Of a stretch of DNA of 64,000 nt, positions 8,213 to 14,803 are shown one piece after another; positions within the stretch are counted from its first letter, which is position 1; each line of letters begins with the position of its first letter. The notes beneath the pieces are model-generated. The model made no database searches. It was not told the DNA's origin and saw nothing but the letters and a program-made list of their open reading frames with translations. Both the position numbers and the translations under genes were made by a program. The stretch lies in the NCBI RefSeq assembly GCF_018101125.2, contig NZ_JAELVF020000001.1, positions 1,420,783 through 1,484,782 on the forward strand, read 5' to 3'. The DNA is from Streptomyces tardus (GTDB lineage Bacteria > Actinomycetota > Actinomycetes > Streptomycetales > Streptomycetaceae).

Positions 8213-8954
8213 TGCTTTCGTTCGCGGTGTCGTCCGCGTCTTCCAGGTTGATGGGGGGCTCCGCGCCGGTACCGAATCCGGGAGTAGAGGGGTCGATGGG
8301 CGACACGACGGAGATTCCGCCGGTACCGCCTTCAGCATCTGTGATGGCCAGAGGTTCGAGCCACTCCCAGGACACCGAGCCCGACAAGTCCAGTTTGGCT
8401 TCCCCGACGAAGCAGTTGAGCAGGCCGCCCTCCCGGTTACTCGCGTAGGCGAGCAACAACATCTTGGGCTGCTCGGGCAGTTCCTCGAGTGTCTCCTCCA
8501 GGTCTTCGAAGGCCCACTCCTGACCGTCAATACCGTCACTGATGCGAAGCGCGGTCTGTACCTGCGGCGCGAGCTGACCGTAAGCGGCGAACATCTCGCT
8601 GCGGATCTGCGAGGTCCGGATCTTCATCCCCCGCACATCCGTCGTCGAGTCACTGGCGTAGCAAACGGGGTAAAGGATGGCGTTTCCGACGCCGAGCATG
8701 AAGGTGCTTCGCACCCGCAGCGGCTTGGCCTCGGGAAGGGCCTCGAGCTGGTCCTGGTCCTTGAGCGCCCCGACGGTGAACCGCCAACGATTCGTCCCGA
8801 AGGTGTGGCCGTCGCTGTACTTGCTGAACTCGTACGCGTCGACCGCTTCTTGCGTCCCCGTCTTCAAGGACCAGATCACGTGCTTGCGAACTCGTGGGGC
8901 CGAGACCCCGACCAACTGATCAAACCGAGAGCCGTGCAACGTCAAGGAACCCAC
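8202..8954 (-). CDS. Unknown protein coupled to the XRE-ImmA peptidase
   Basis: A 250-residue acidic protein that I do not recognise. Its first half is rich in beta-type segments and aromatic residues; its last ~50 residues are a low-complexity Gly/Pro/Asp/Glu tail. No membrane span, signal peptide or known catalytic motif is visible. The GTG start at 8954 has only an AGGGG-like site very close by. It overlaps the peptidase gene by 11 bp, so the two are made together. It could be the peptidase's substrate, sensor or toxin partner. Together they occupy the segment between integrase and tRNA, the usual place for element cargo. Confidence 0.65.
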   Translation of the reverse strand: MGSLTLHGSRFDQLVGVSAPRVRKHVIWSLKTGTQEAVDAYEFSKYSDGHTFGTNRWRFTVGALKDQDQLEALPEAKPLRVRSTFMLGVGNAILYPVCYASDSTTDVRGMKIRTSQIRSEMFAAYGQLAPQVQTALRISDGIDGQEWAFEDLEETLEELPEQPKMLLLAYASNREGGLLNCFVGEAKLDLSGSVSWEWLEPLAITDAEGGTGGISVVSPIDPSTPGFGTGAEPPINLEDADDTANESNEH

Positions 8955-9229
8955 CCCTAGTAGGACAGTTCAACGCCCCAGCGGACTTTACCGCTCGACG
9001 GGATCATGCTGCATCACTTTAGTTTCTGCGTCAATCTCGACACGGCTCGGAATCCACACGACAACTGGGACCGACAACTCAGGTCGAGGCGGCGATCACC
9101 CCACACGCCGGGTCACCGCGCCAGACACTGTGGGAACCGGCCAACTTCCCCACCGTCGATCGCGACCGCAGGGCTGCGGGCCCACCCCTCAGTGCTTACA
9201 CCTCGGAGAGGCCACCGGATCGACCGCCC

Positions 9230-9280
9230 GTCCACCGCTCTGCACGCCCGCTGCACGCCTGTCCACCGGCTGTCCACCGG
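9230..9280. repeat. Short direct repeats near the att side, possible integrase arm sites
   Basis: Within the gene-free stretch 8955-9340, GTCCACCG occurs at 9230, 9261 and 9272, and CTGCACGCC at 9240 and 9251, all in the same orientation. Clustered short direct repeats 100-200 bp from an attachment site are typical of arm-type integrase or excisionase sites. The role is inferred. I see no gene in the rest of the stretch. Confidence 0.4.
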
Positions 9281-9341
9281 GGGCGATCATGAGGCGCCGG
9301 GCGGGCAGCAGTGCCCACAGAAAAGGATCATGAAAAGCACA

Positions 9342-9376
9342 AAACCCCAGGTCACGGCGAGTGAGTCCTGGGGTTT
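9342..9376 (-). terminator. Terminator of the tRNA-Thr transcript
   Basis: A perfect 10-bp stem (9342-9351 with 9367-9376) lies just downstream of the tRNA 3' end on the minus strand and is followed by a T-rich run (TTTTGTGCTTTTC). Confidence 0.8.
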
Positions 9377-9381
9377 CGCTG

Positions 9382-9455
9382 AGCCGCCTTCGGGATTCGA
9401 ACCCGAGACCTACGCATTACGAGTGCGTCGCTCTGGCCGACTGAGCTAAGGCGGC
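9382..9455 (-). tRNA. tRNA-Thr (anticodon CGU)
   Basis: The minus strand folds as a full cloverleaf of 74 nt. The seven-base acceptor stem pairs GCCGCCT with AGGCGGC. There is a standard D arm, an anticodon stem of ACGCA/TGCGT with CGT in the loop, and a T arm containing GGTTCGAATCC. CCA is not encoded. The 3' end faces the integrase 2.4 kb away, so this gene is the likely integration site. tRNA-Thr genes are known attachment sites for actinomycete elements such as pSE101. No second copy of the 3' end is visible in this window. Confidence 0.95.
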
Positions 9456-9572
9456 GGATGGCGTGGGACCGTCTTGCGGTCGCAGCCGGGACAAGTCTAC
9501 ACAGTCGTCGGGGGTGCTCGGACCGGGGGCGGGCGGCGCTGAGGTGGGTGTTGGACACCCCGAGTGGGGTGG

Positions 9573-9600
9573 GGGAATATCTGCTCCCGGGGCTCCGTTG
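9573..9600 (+). promoter_or_regulatory. Sigma-R-type promoter for thioredoxin
   Basis: GGGAAT at 9573-9578 is followed after 18 bp by GTTG at 9597-9600, matching the Streptomyces sigma-R (disulphide stress) consensus GGGAAT-N16-18-GTT. It lies 63 bp before the thioredoxin start, and thioredoxin genes are classical sigma-R targets. Confidence 0.7.
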
Positions 9601-9662
9601 TGCCGTGTGTACGGCGGCTTCCCGCCCCACGGAAGTGCACGCAACGAGCAGAGGAGACGACT

Positions 9663-9995
9663 GTGGCCGGCACCCTGAAGGATGTGACGGACGGATCGTT
9701 CGAGGCGGACGTCCTGAAGAGCGAGAAGCCCGTGCTGGTGGACTTCTGGGCCACCTGGTGCGGCCCGTGCCGCCAGATCGCTCCGGCGCTGGAGAAGATC
9801 GCCGAGGAGCAGTCCCACAAGATCGAGGTCGTGAAGGTGGACACGGACAAGAACCCGGTCACCGTGGCCCAGTACGGCGTGATGTCGATGCCGACGCTGG
9901 CGATCTTCCACAAGGGCGAGATGGTCAACCAGCTGATCGGCGCCCGTCCGAAGGCCGGCATCGAGAAGTTCCTGGGCGAGTACATCGGCCAGTGA
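9663..9995 (+). CDS. trxA: Thioredoxin
   Basis: A 110-residue cytoplasmic thioredoxin with the WCGPC redox centre at about residues 32-36, the following buried KIEVVKVDTDKNP strand and the cis-proline MSMPT loop. It reduces protein disulphides with electrons from thioredoxin reductase. GTG at 9663 was chosen because GAGGAGA lies 6 nt upstream; the frame upstream of it is non-coding in character. A sigma-R-type promoter precedes it, pointing to induction by thiol stress. Its original terminator is probably the 20-bp hairpin at 11429-11488, now separated from it by an insertion sequence. Which of the several Streptomyces thioredoxins this is cannot be told. Confidence 0.88.
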   Translation: MAGTLKDVTDGSFEADVLKSEKPVLVDFWATWCGPCRQIAPALEKIAEEQSHKIEVVKVDTDKNPVTVAQYGVMSMPTLAIFHKGEMVNQLIGARPKAGIEKFLGEYIGQ

Positions 9996-10089
9996 CGGCC
10001 TGCGGGATCGGCCGACAGGGCCGGTCCCGGGCCTGCCGGCCGAGGTCGACAGGGGCCGTGCCGGTGCGGTCGTCGCATTAGGCCGTGTT

Positions 10090-10386
10090 TTAGAAGTCGC
10101 GGGCGGCCAGCCATTTGGTGAGGTCGCCCGCGATCCGGTCACGATGGTTCTCGATGGCGATGTCGTGCTCGCGGCAGGTGGTGTCGTGGCGGACGATCTC
10201 GAATCCGTCCTCGTCTAGGACGGAGACAGAGGCGAACCAGGCTGGCTCGTCCTCGTCGGGCTGGATGACGATGAAGGTGTTGTCGCTGTCGTTCAGATCG
10301 CTGATCAGCATGAATAGGGCATCCTCGGACGGGTCGTCGACGTGGTCGCCGTTCTCGCTGTCGGCGCAGTAGTGCCCGGCGGCCAC
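10090..10386 (-). CDS. Acidic passenger protein of the insertion sequence
   Basis: A 98-residue, strongly acidic protein (NGDHVDDPSED, IVIQPDEDEP) predicted as an alternating beta/helix fold, ending AARDF. GTG at 10386 has GGAGG 6 nt upstream, so it is very likely translated. Its stop codon overlaps the terminal inverted repeat. The composition and size recall small immunity-type or DNA-mimic proteins, but I recognise no family. It follows the transposase by 70 bp and is probably co-transcribed with it. It might modulate transposition or benefit the host. Confidence 0.7.
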   Translation of the reverse strand: MAAGHYCADSENGDHVDDPSEDALFMLISDLNDSDNTFIVIQPDEDEPAWFASVSVLDEDGFEIVRHDTTCREHDIAIENHRDRIAGDLTKWLAARDF

Positions 10387-10456
10387 AGGTCCTCCCCATG
10401 TGCGTGCTGATCGAACCGGTGGCCAGGATGGCACGGCCGGACGACCAGCCGATGGG

Positions 10457-11347
10457 TCACAGCCACTGGTGGATCGCCGCGATCTGCACGGTGGCCTCGA
10501 AGCGGACCGCCAGCTTGTCGTAACGCGTCGCCACCGCCCGGTGTTGCTTGAGCCGGCTGATCCCGCACTCGACCGCATGTCGGGCCTTGTAGTCCTCCCG
10601 ATCGAAGGCCGGTGGCCTGCCGCCCACACGGCCTCGACGCTTGCGGTGGCGGATCTGATCGGCCGGCTCGGCGATGGTGCACCGGATCCCGCGTCTGCGC
10701 AGGTAGGCACGATTCGCGCGAGACGAGTACGCCTTGTCACCCCGCACCCGCAGTGGCCTGCGCCTGGGGCGCCCGCCACCGACCTTGGGCACCCCAATCG
10801 CTTCGAGGACCGGTTCGAACTGCGGGCTGTCACCCCGCTGTCCTGCCGTGACCAGCAGCGACAGCGGCTTCTGGCCCTGCTCGCAGGCCAGATGAATCTT
10901 CGTGCTGAACCCGCCCCTGGACCGTCCCAGGCCGTGATCGTCCGGCTCTTGGCCGACCCCGCCGGGCGGCTCCTTCTGCCCGACCCCGTCTCGGCGGGCA
11001 CCAGCGGCGTGCTGATGAGCCCGGCAGACCGTGGAGTCGACGTTCACCTCCCACGTGACCAGCCCGGCCGCATCGGCCCGCGCCTGGAGCGAGGCCAGCA
11101 GCCGAACCCACACACCCTCGCGTTGCCACCGGCGGAAGAGCCCATACACGGTCTGCCAGGGTCCGTACTCGCCCGGCAGATCACGCCAGGGAACACCGGT
11201 CCGCACCCGCCACCGCACCCCGTCGATCAAACGCCGACGGTTCTGCGGCCGACGACCCAACCTCACCGCCGGCAACAACGGCTCCAGCACCGACCACTGC
11301 TCATCAGAAAGATCCCCTCGCCCCACACCATGATCATCACGCCGCAA
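10457..11347 (-). CDS. IS5-family (IS427-like) transposase
   Basis: A 296-residue DDE transposase. The N-terminal part has the GDLSDEQWSVLEPLLP block and the RTGVPWRDLPGEYGPW motif. Catalytic positions are the Asp in VNVDST, the Asp in VRGDKAYSS and the Glu in AVECGISRLKQHR. The frame runs from near the right terminal repeat without interruption. The listed start is a TTG at 11347; a GTG at 11326 would begin just before GRGDLSDEQW and is equally possible. Neither has a clear ribosome site, as is common for transposases. Confidence 0.92.
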   Translation of the reverse strand: MRRDDHGVGRGDLSDEQWSVLEPLLPAVRLGRRPQNRRRLIDGVRWRVRTGVPWRDLPGEYGPWQTVYGLFRRWQREGVWVRLLASLQARADAAGLVTWEVNVDSTVCRAHQHAAGARRDGVGQKEPPGGVGQEPDDHGLGRSRGGFSTKIHLACEQGQKPLSLLVTAGQRGDSPQFEPVLEAIGVPKVGGGRPRRRPLRVRGDKAYSSRANRAYLRRRGIRCTIAEPADQIRHRKRRGRVGGRPPAFDREDYKARHAVECGISRLKQHRAVATRYDKLAVRFEATVQIAAIHQWL

Positions 11348-11428
11348 GGCAAGACCCGGAGACCAGTTCTAAAACACGGCCTAGTGCCGTACGCCGGTCC
11401 GGCTTCGGTCGACCGGCCCGAACGGCGA

Positions 11429-11488
11429 TTTGGCGGCTGCCCGCCGGTTTCCCGAGTCCGCTCGGAGGACCGGCGGGCAGCCGCCAAA
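11429..11488. terminator. Strong 20-bp stem terminator
   Basis: A perfect 20-bp inverted repeat (11429-11448 with 11469-11488) around a 20-nt loop. It sits right after the insertion sequence and before the convergent peptidase gene, so it was probably the shared terminator of trxA and that gene before the insertion. Confidence 0.85.
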
Positions 11489-11565
11489 CGTGCATTGCGC
11501 CCCGCCCCGCCAAGCGCCGGGCTGCGCGCTGCCGGCCACGAGCTGCGACGCGGCGGGCTGCGCGG

Positions 11566-13152
11566 CTAACCGCAGCGCTTGCCGTCCTCCGGCATCGTCC
11601 CCTCCAACAAGTAGGCGTTGACCGCCGAGTTGACGCAGTCGCCGCCCCGCACATAGGCGGTGTGGCCGTCGCCCTCATAGGTGAGCAGCCGCCCGGAGGC
11701 GAGTTGCTCGGCGAGGCTCTCCGACCAGACGTACGGGGTGGCCGGGTCCCGGGTGGTGCCGACCACAAGGATCGGGTCGGCCCCCTCGGCCTCGATGCGG
11801 TTCGGCTCGCCAGTGGGCTTCGTCGGCCAGTCGGCACAGGCCAGCGCCTCGTAGGCGAAGCCGCGCCCGAAGACGGGCGAGACCTTCTCGAAGCCTGCCA
11901 CCGCCTTCTCCGCCTCCTCGGGGGTACGGAACGCGGCGGGCTGGTCGAGGCAGTTGATGGCGGCGTTGGCGTACATCATGTTGCTGTACGAGCCGCCGGG
12001 TTCGCGCTCGTAGTAGTTGTCCGAGAGCAGGAGGAGACTCTTGCCGTCGCCCTTCTCGGCTTCCTTCAGCGCCTCCCTGAGCGGCCCCCACATGCTCTCG
12101 TCGTACATGGCGAGGATGACGCCGGTGGTGGCCAGCGACTCGGTGAGATCACGCTTCGCGTCACCGGTGCTGAGCGGCTTGCGGTCGACCTTCTCGAAGA
12201 ACTCGCCGAGTTGACGGCCCGCGTCCTGCGCACTCTTCGTGCCGAGCGGGCAGTCGGAGCGCTTGACGCAGTCCTCGGCGAAGGCGGTGAACGCCGTGTT
12301 GAAGCCGGCTGTCTGGTCGCGGTTGAGCTGCTCCGCGTCGAGTGAGGGGTCCAACGCGCCGTCCAGCACGAGCCGTCCGGCCCGGCTCGGGTACAGGCCG
12401 GCATAGGTGGCACCCAGGAGCGTGCCGTAGGAGAAGCCGACGTAGTGCAGTTTGCGGTCCCCCAACACCGCCCGCAGCACATCCAGATCGCGTGCGGACT
12501 CGACCGTCGAGACATGGCCGAGGAGCTTGCCGGCCCGCTTGCGGCAGCCGTCGGCGAAGGTCTTCTTCATCCGGACGAGCTCGGCGACCTCCTCCTCGGT
12601 GTCCGGAGTGGAGTCGACCCGGGTGTGCCGATCCATCTGCGCATCCGTCAGGCACTCGATCGGCTCGCTCCGGGAGACGCCGCGGGGGTCCATGCCCACC
12701 AGGTCGTACCGCTCCCGCACCTGCGAAGGGAAGCTCGGGCCGGCCGCCAACTGCACGTAGTCCACGGCCGATCCGCCCGGACCGCCCGGATTGACCATCA
12801 GGGAGCCGATTCTGTCCGAGTCGCCGTCGGCTCTCTTGCGCACGACGGACAGCTCCAGGTCCTCCTCGGCGCGCGGATTCCCGTAGTCCATCGGCGCCTT
12901 GAGGGTGGCGCACTGAAAATCCTGGCTGCCGCAGTCGTCCCAGTCGAGCTTCTGCTCGTAGTAGCGCTTCAGGTCCGCCGGGAACGCGGCGGGCAGCGGC
13001 TCCAGAAGCTTGTCCGTGCCCTGCTGCCGCTCCATCGCGGGCGGCGTACCGGCGTCGTCAGTACCGCCCGAACTCCCCGACGTACAGCCCGCGAGCAGGA
13101 CCGCCGCCGCGGCGAGCGCCCCCGAGGTACGGAAAAGCCTGCTGATTGCCAT
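11566..13152 (-). CDS. Secreted lipoprotein alpha/beta hydrolase, tripeptidyl aminopeptidase (TAP/Slp) family
   Basis: A 528-residue exported protein with a lipoprotein signal (hydrophobic stretch ending LLAGC, lipidated Cys at ~20). The family features of Streptomyces SlpD/SlpE and TAP are present: oxyanion region VNPGGPGGS, the nucleophile elbow GFSYGTLLG, the acid near the DPATPY loop and the catalytic His in GDGHTAY, followed by the C-terminal TAP-like domain with paired Cys. It should cleave tripeptides from peptide N-termini at the cell surface. GAGGGG precedes the ATG at 13152. It lies downstream of holB on the same strand, separated by 119 bp. Confidence 0.88.
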   Translation of the reverse strand: MAISRLFRTSGALAAAAVLLAGCTSGSSGGTDDAGTPPAMERQQGTDKLLEPLPAAFPADLKRYYEQKLDWDDCGSQDFQCATLKAPMDYGNPRAEEDLELSVVRKRADGDSDRIGSLMVNPGGPGGSAVDYVQLAAGPSFPSQVRERYDLVGMDPRGVSRSEPIECLTDAQMDRHTRVDSTPDTEEEVAELVRMKKTFADGCRKRAGKLLGHVSTVESARDLDVLRAVLGDRKLHYVGFSYGTLLGATYAGLYPSRAGRLVLDGALDPSLDAEQLNRDQTAGFNTAFTAFAEDCVKRSDCPLGTKSAQDAGRQLGEFFEKVDRKPLSTGDAKRDLTESLATTGVILAMYDESMWGPLREALKEAEKGDGKSLLLLSDNYYEREPGGSYSNMMYANAAINCLDQPAAFRTPEEAEKAVAGFEKVSPVFGRGFAYEALACADWPTKPTGEPNRIEAEGADPILVVGTTRDPATPYVWSESLAEQLASGRLLTYEGDGHTAYVRGGDCVNSAVNAYLLEGTMPEDGKRCG

Positions 13153-13271
13153 GCTGGCCCCTCGCCACGTGATCGGTCTCCACCCCGCCGGGCCTCGGGC
13201 ACTGGCACTCCCCGCACGTCGGCGACCGCACCGCGTTCCGCGGACCCGGCCGCCGAACGAGCGTATAACGG

Positions 13272-14483
13272 TCAGCCGGTGCGCAGGCTCATCGTCATCG
13301 ACTCCACCGCGAGCAGCGGTGCGACGTTGCGGTCCAGCGCCTGACGGCACGCCAGGATCGCCTCCATCCGCCGCAGCGTCTCCTCGGGACGACCGCGCGC
13401 CGCGAACTCCTCGACCGCATCCTGCACTTCGGCGCCGGCACCCAACCCCGTGGAGGTGCCGAGCTGGTGGGCGAGGACATCGCGGTAGAAGGAGGTGAGG
13501 TCGGTCAGCGCCAGATCGAGCGAATCGCGCTGGGTACGGGTGGCGCGCCGCTTCTGCCGGTCCTCCAGCTCCTTCATCGCACCCGCGGTGCCGCGCGGCA
13601 TCCGCTTGCCCTCCGCCCCTCCCAGCGCGGTACGGAGCTCATCGGTCTCCTTCGCGTCGAGCTCCTCGGCGACCTGCTTCGCGTCCTCGGTCGCCGCGTC
13701 GATCAGCTCCTGCGCGGCCTTGAGGCAGCCCCCGACACCGGACATCCGCTGCGGCAGCCGCAGCACCGCTGCCCGCCGCGAACGAGCCCGCGCGTCCGTC
13801 GCCAGCCGACGGGCCCGTCCGATGTGGCCCTGCGTCGCACGCGCGCACCCGTGGGCGAGCTCGGGCTCCACTCCGTCGCGCCGCATCAGCAGGTCGGCGA
13901 CTGCCTCGATCGGCGGGGTGCGCAGCGAGAGGGACCGGCAGCGCGACCGGATCGTCGGCAGCACGTCCTCGGTGGAGGGGGCGCACAGCAGCCAGACCGT
14001 ACGCGGCGCGGGCTCCTCGATCGCCTTGAGCAGGACGTTCCCCGCGCCCTCGGTGAGCCGGTCGGCGTCCTCCAGGACGATCACCTGCCAGCGGCCACCG
14101 GACGGCGACATCTGCGCGTGCCGGACCTGCTCGCGGGTCTCCTTGACGCCGATGGTCAGCAGATCGGTGCGGATCACCTCGACATCGGCGTGAGTGCCGA
14201 CCAGACTCGTGTGGCAGCCGTCGCAGAAGCCGCAGCCCGGCACTCCGCCACGGGCCCGCTCGGGATCGACGCACTGCAACGCCGCGGCGAAGGCTCTGGC
14301 CGCGGTGGCCCGCCCTGAACCCGGCGGGCCGGTGAACAACCAGGCGTGGGTCATCGCCGAACCGCTCGTACGCGGCTCCTCACCCGCGCGCGCAGCGGTG
14401 ACGTACGCGTCCGCGTCCACCGCGGCGGCCGTCAGCTGGGCCACCACCCGCTCCTGCCCGACCAGGTCGTCCCACACCGCCAT
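13272..14483 (-). CDS. holB: DNA polymerase III delta' subunit
   Basis: A 403-residue clamp-loader subunit. The N-terminal AAA+ domain has a modified P-loop (GPPGSGRATAA), a zinc module (Cys at CVDP, CGFCDGC), the LEDADRLTEGAGNVLLKAIEEP segment and the SRC sensor motif in TIRSRC. The C-terminal half is the helical collar with an actinobacterial Arg/Glu-rich insertion. With gamma/tau and delta it loads the beta clamp at replication forks. The ATG at 14483 begins the conserved VWDDLVGQ sequence. Its neighbour tmk also serves DNA synthesis, and the tmk-holB pairing is conserved in actinobacteria. Confidence 0.93.
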   Translation of the reverse strand: MAVWDDLVGQERVVAQLTAAAVDADAYVTAARAGEEPRTSGSAMTHAWLFTGPPGSGRATAARAFAAALQCVDPERARGGVPGCGFCDGCHTSLVGTHADVEVIRTDLLTIGVKETREQVRHAQMSPSGGRWQVIVLEDADRLTEGAGNVLLKAIEEPAPRTVWLLCAPSTEDVLPTIRSRCRSLSLRTPPIEAVADLLMRRDGVEPELAHGCARATQGHIGRARRLATDARARSRRAAVLRLPQRMSGVGGCLKAAQELIDAATEDAKQVAEELDAKETDELRTALGGAEGKRMPRGTAGAMKELEDRQKRRATRTQRDSLDLALTDLTSFYRDVLAHQLGTSTGLGAGAEVQDAVEEFAARGRPEETLRRMEAILACRQALDRNVAPLLAVESMTMSLRTG

Positions 14484-14803
14484 GGCCAGCCCTTTCACCG
14501 CTGTACGTGCTACCGCCGTCCATTGTGCGCGACTCCACTGACACATCCCGCCGCACTCACCGCGGGCGCGCCGAACTCCCGCCCGCTTGCGGGGAGTTCA
14601 CACCGGCCGCACGGCTCGGCCCGGGGCAGCGCCCGAGGGCGGCAGCACGAAGGCTCCTGCGCTCCGGCAGCAGCACGAAACGCCTCCCGCACGTCGAGCG
14701 GCAGAGGCGAGGCGCGAAGCCGCGCCACCGCCCCGGGCCCGCCGAGCCGCCCGAGCGACGCCACTGCCCGCTCAGCGCCGCGTCGGATCAGCTCCTGGCC
14801 GGA

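Larger units (their letters stand above)
10081..11381 (-). mobile_element. IS5-family insertion sequence with passenger gene (1301 bp)
   Basis: The element is bounded by perfect 15-bp terminal inverted repeats, GGCCGTGTTTTAGAA at 10081-10095 and its complement at 11367-11381. A TA dinucleotide flanks both ends (10079-10080 and 11382-11383), consistent with the target duplication of this family. It contains a full-length transposase and a small acidic protein gene, both on the minus strand. The passenger's stop codon lies inside the left terminal repeat, so that gene belongs to the element. It inserted between trxA and the hairpin at 11429. Perfect ends and an intact transposase suggest recent arrival. 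Confidence 0.92.
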
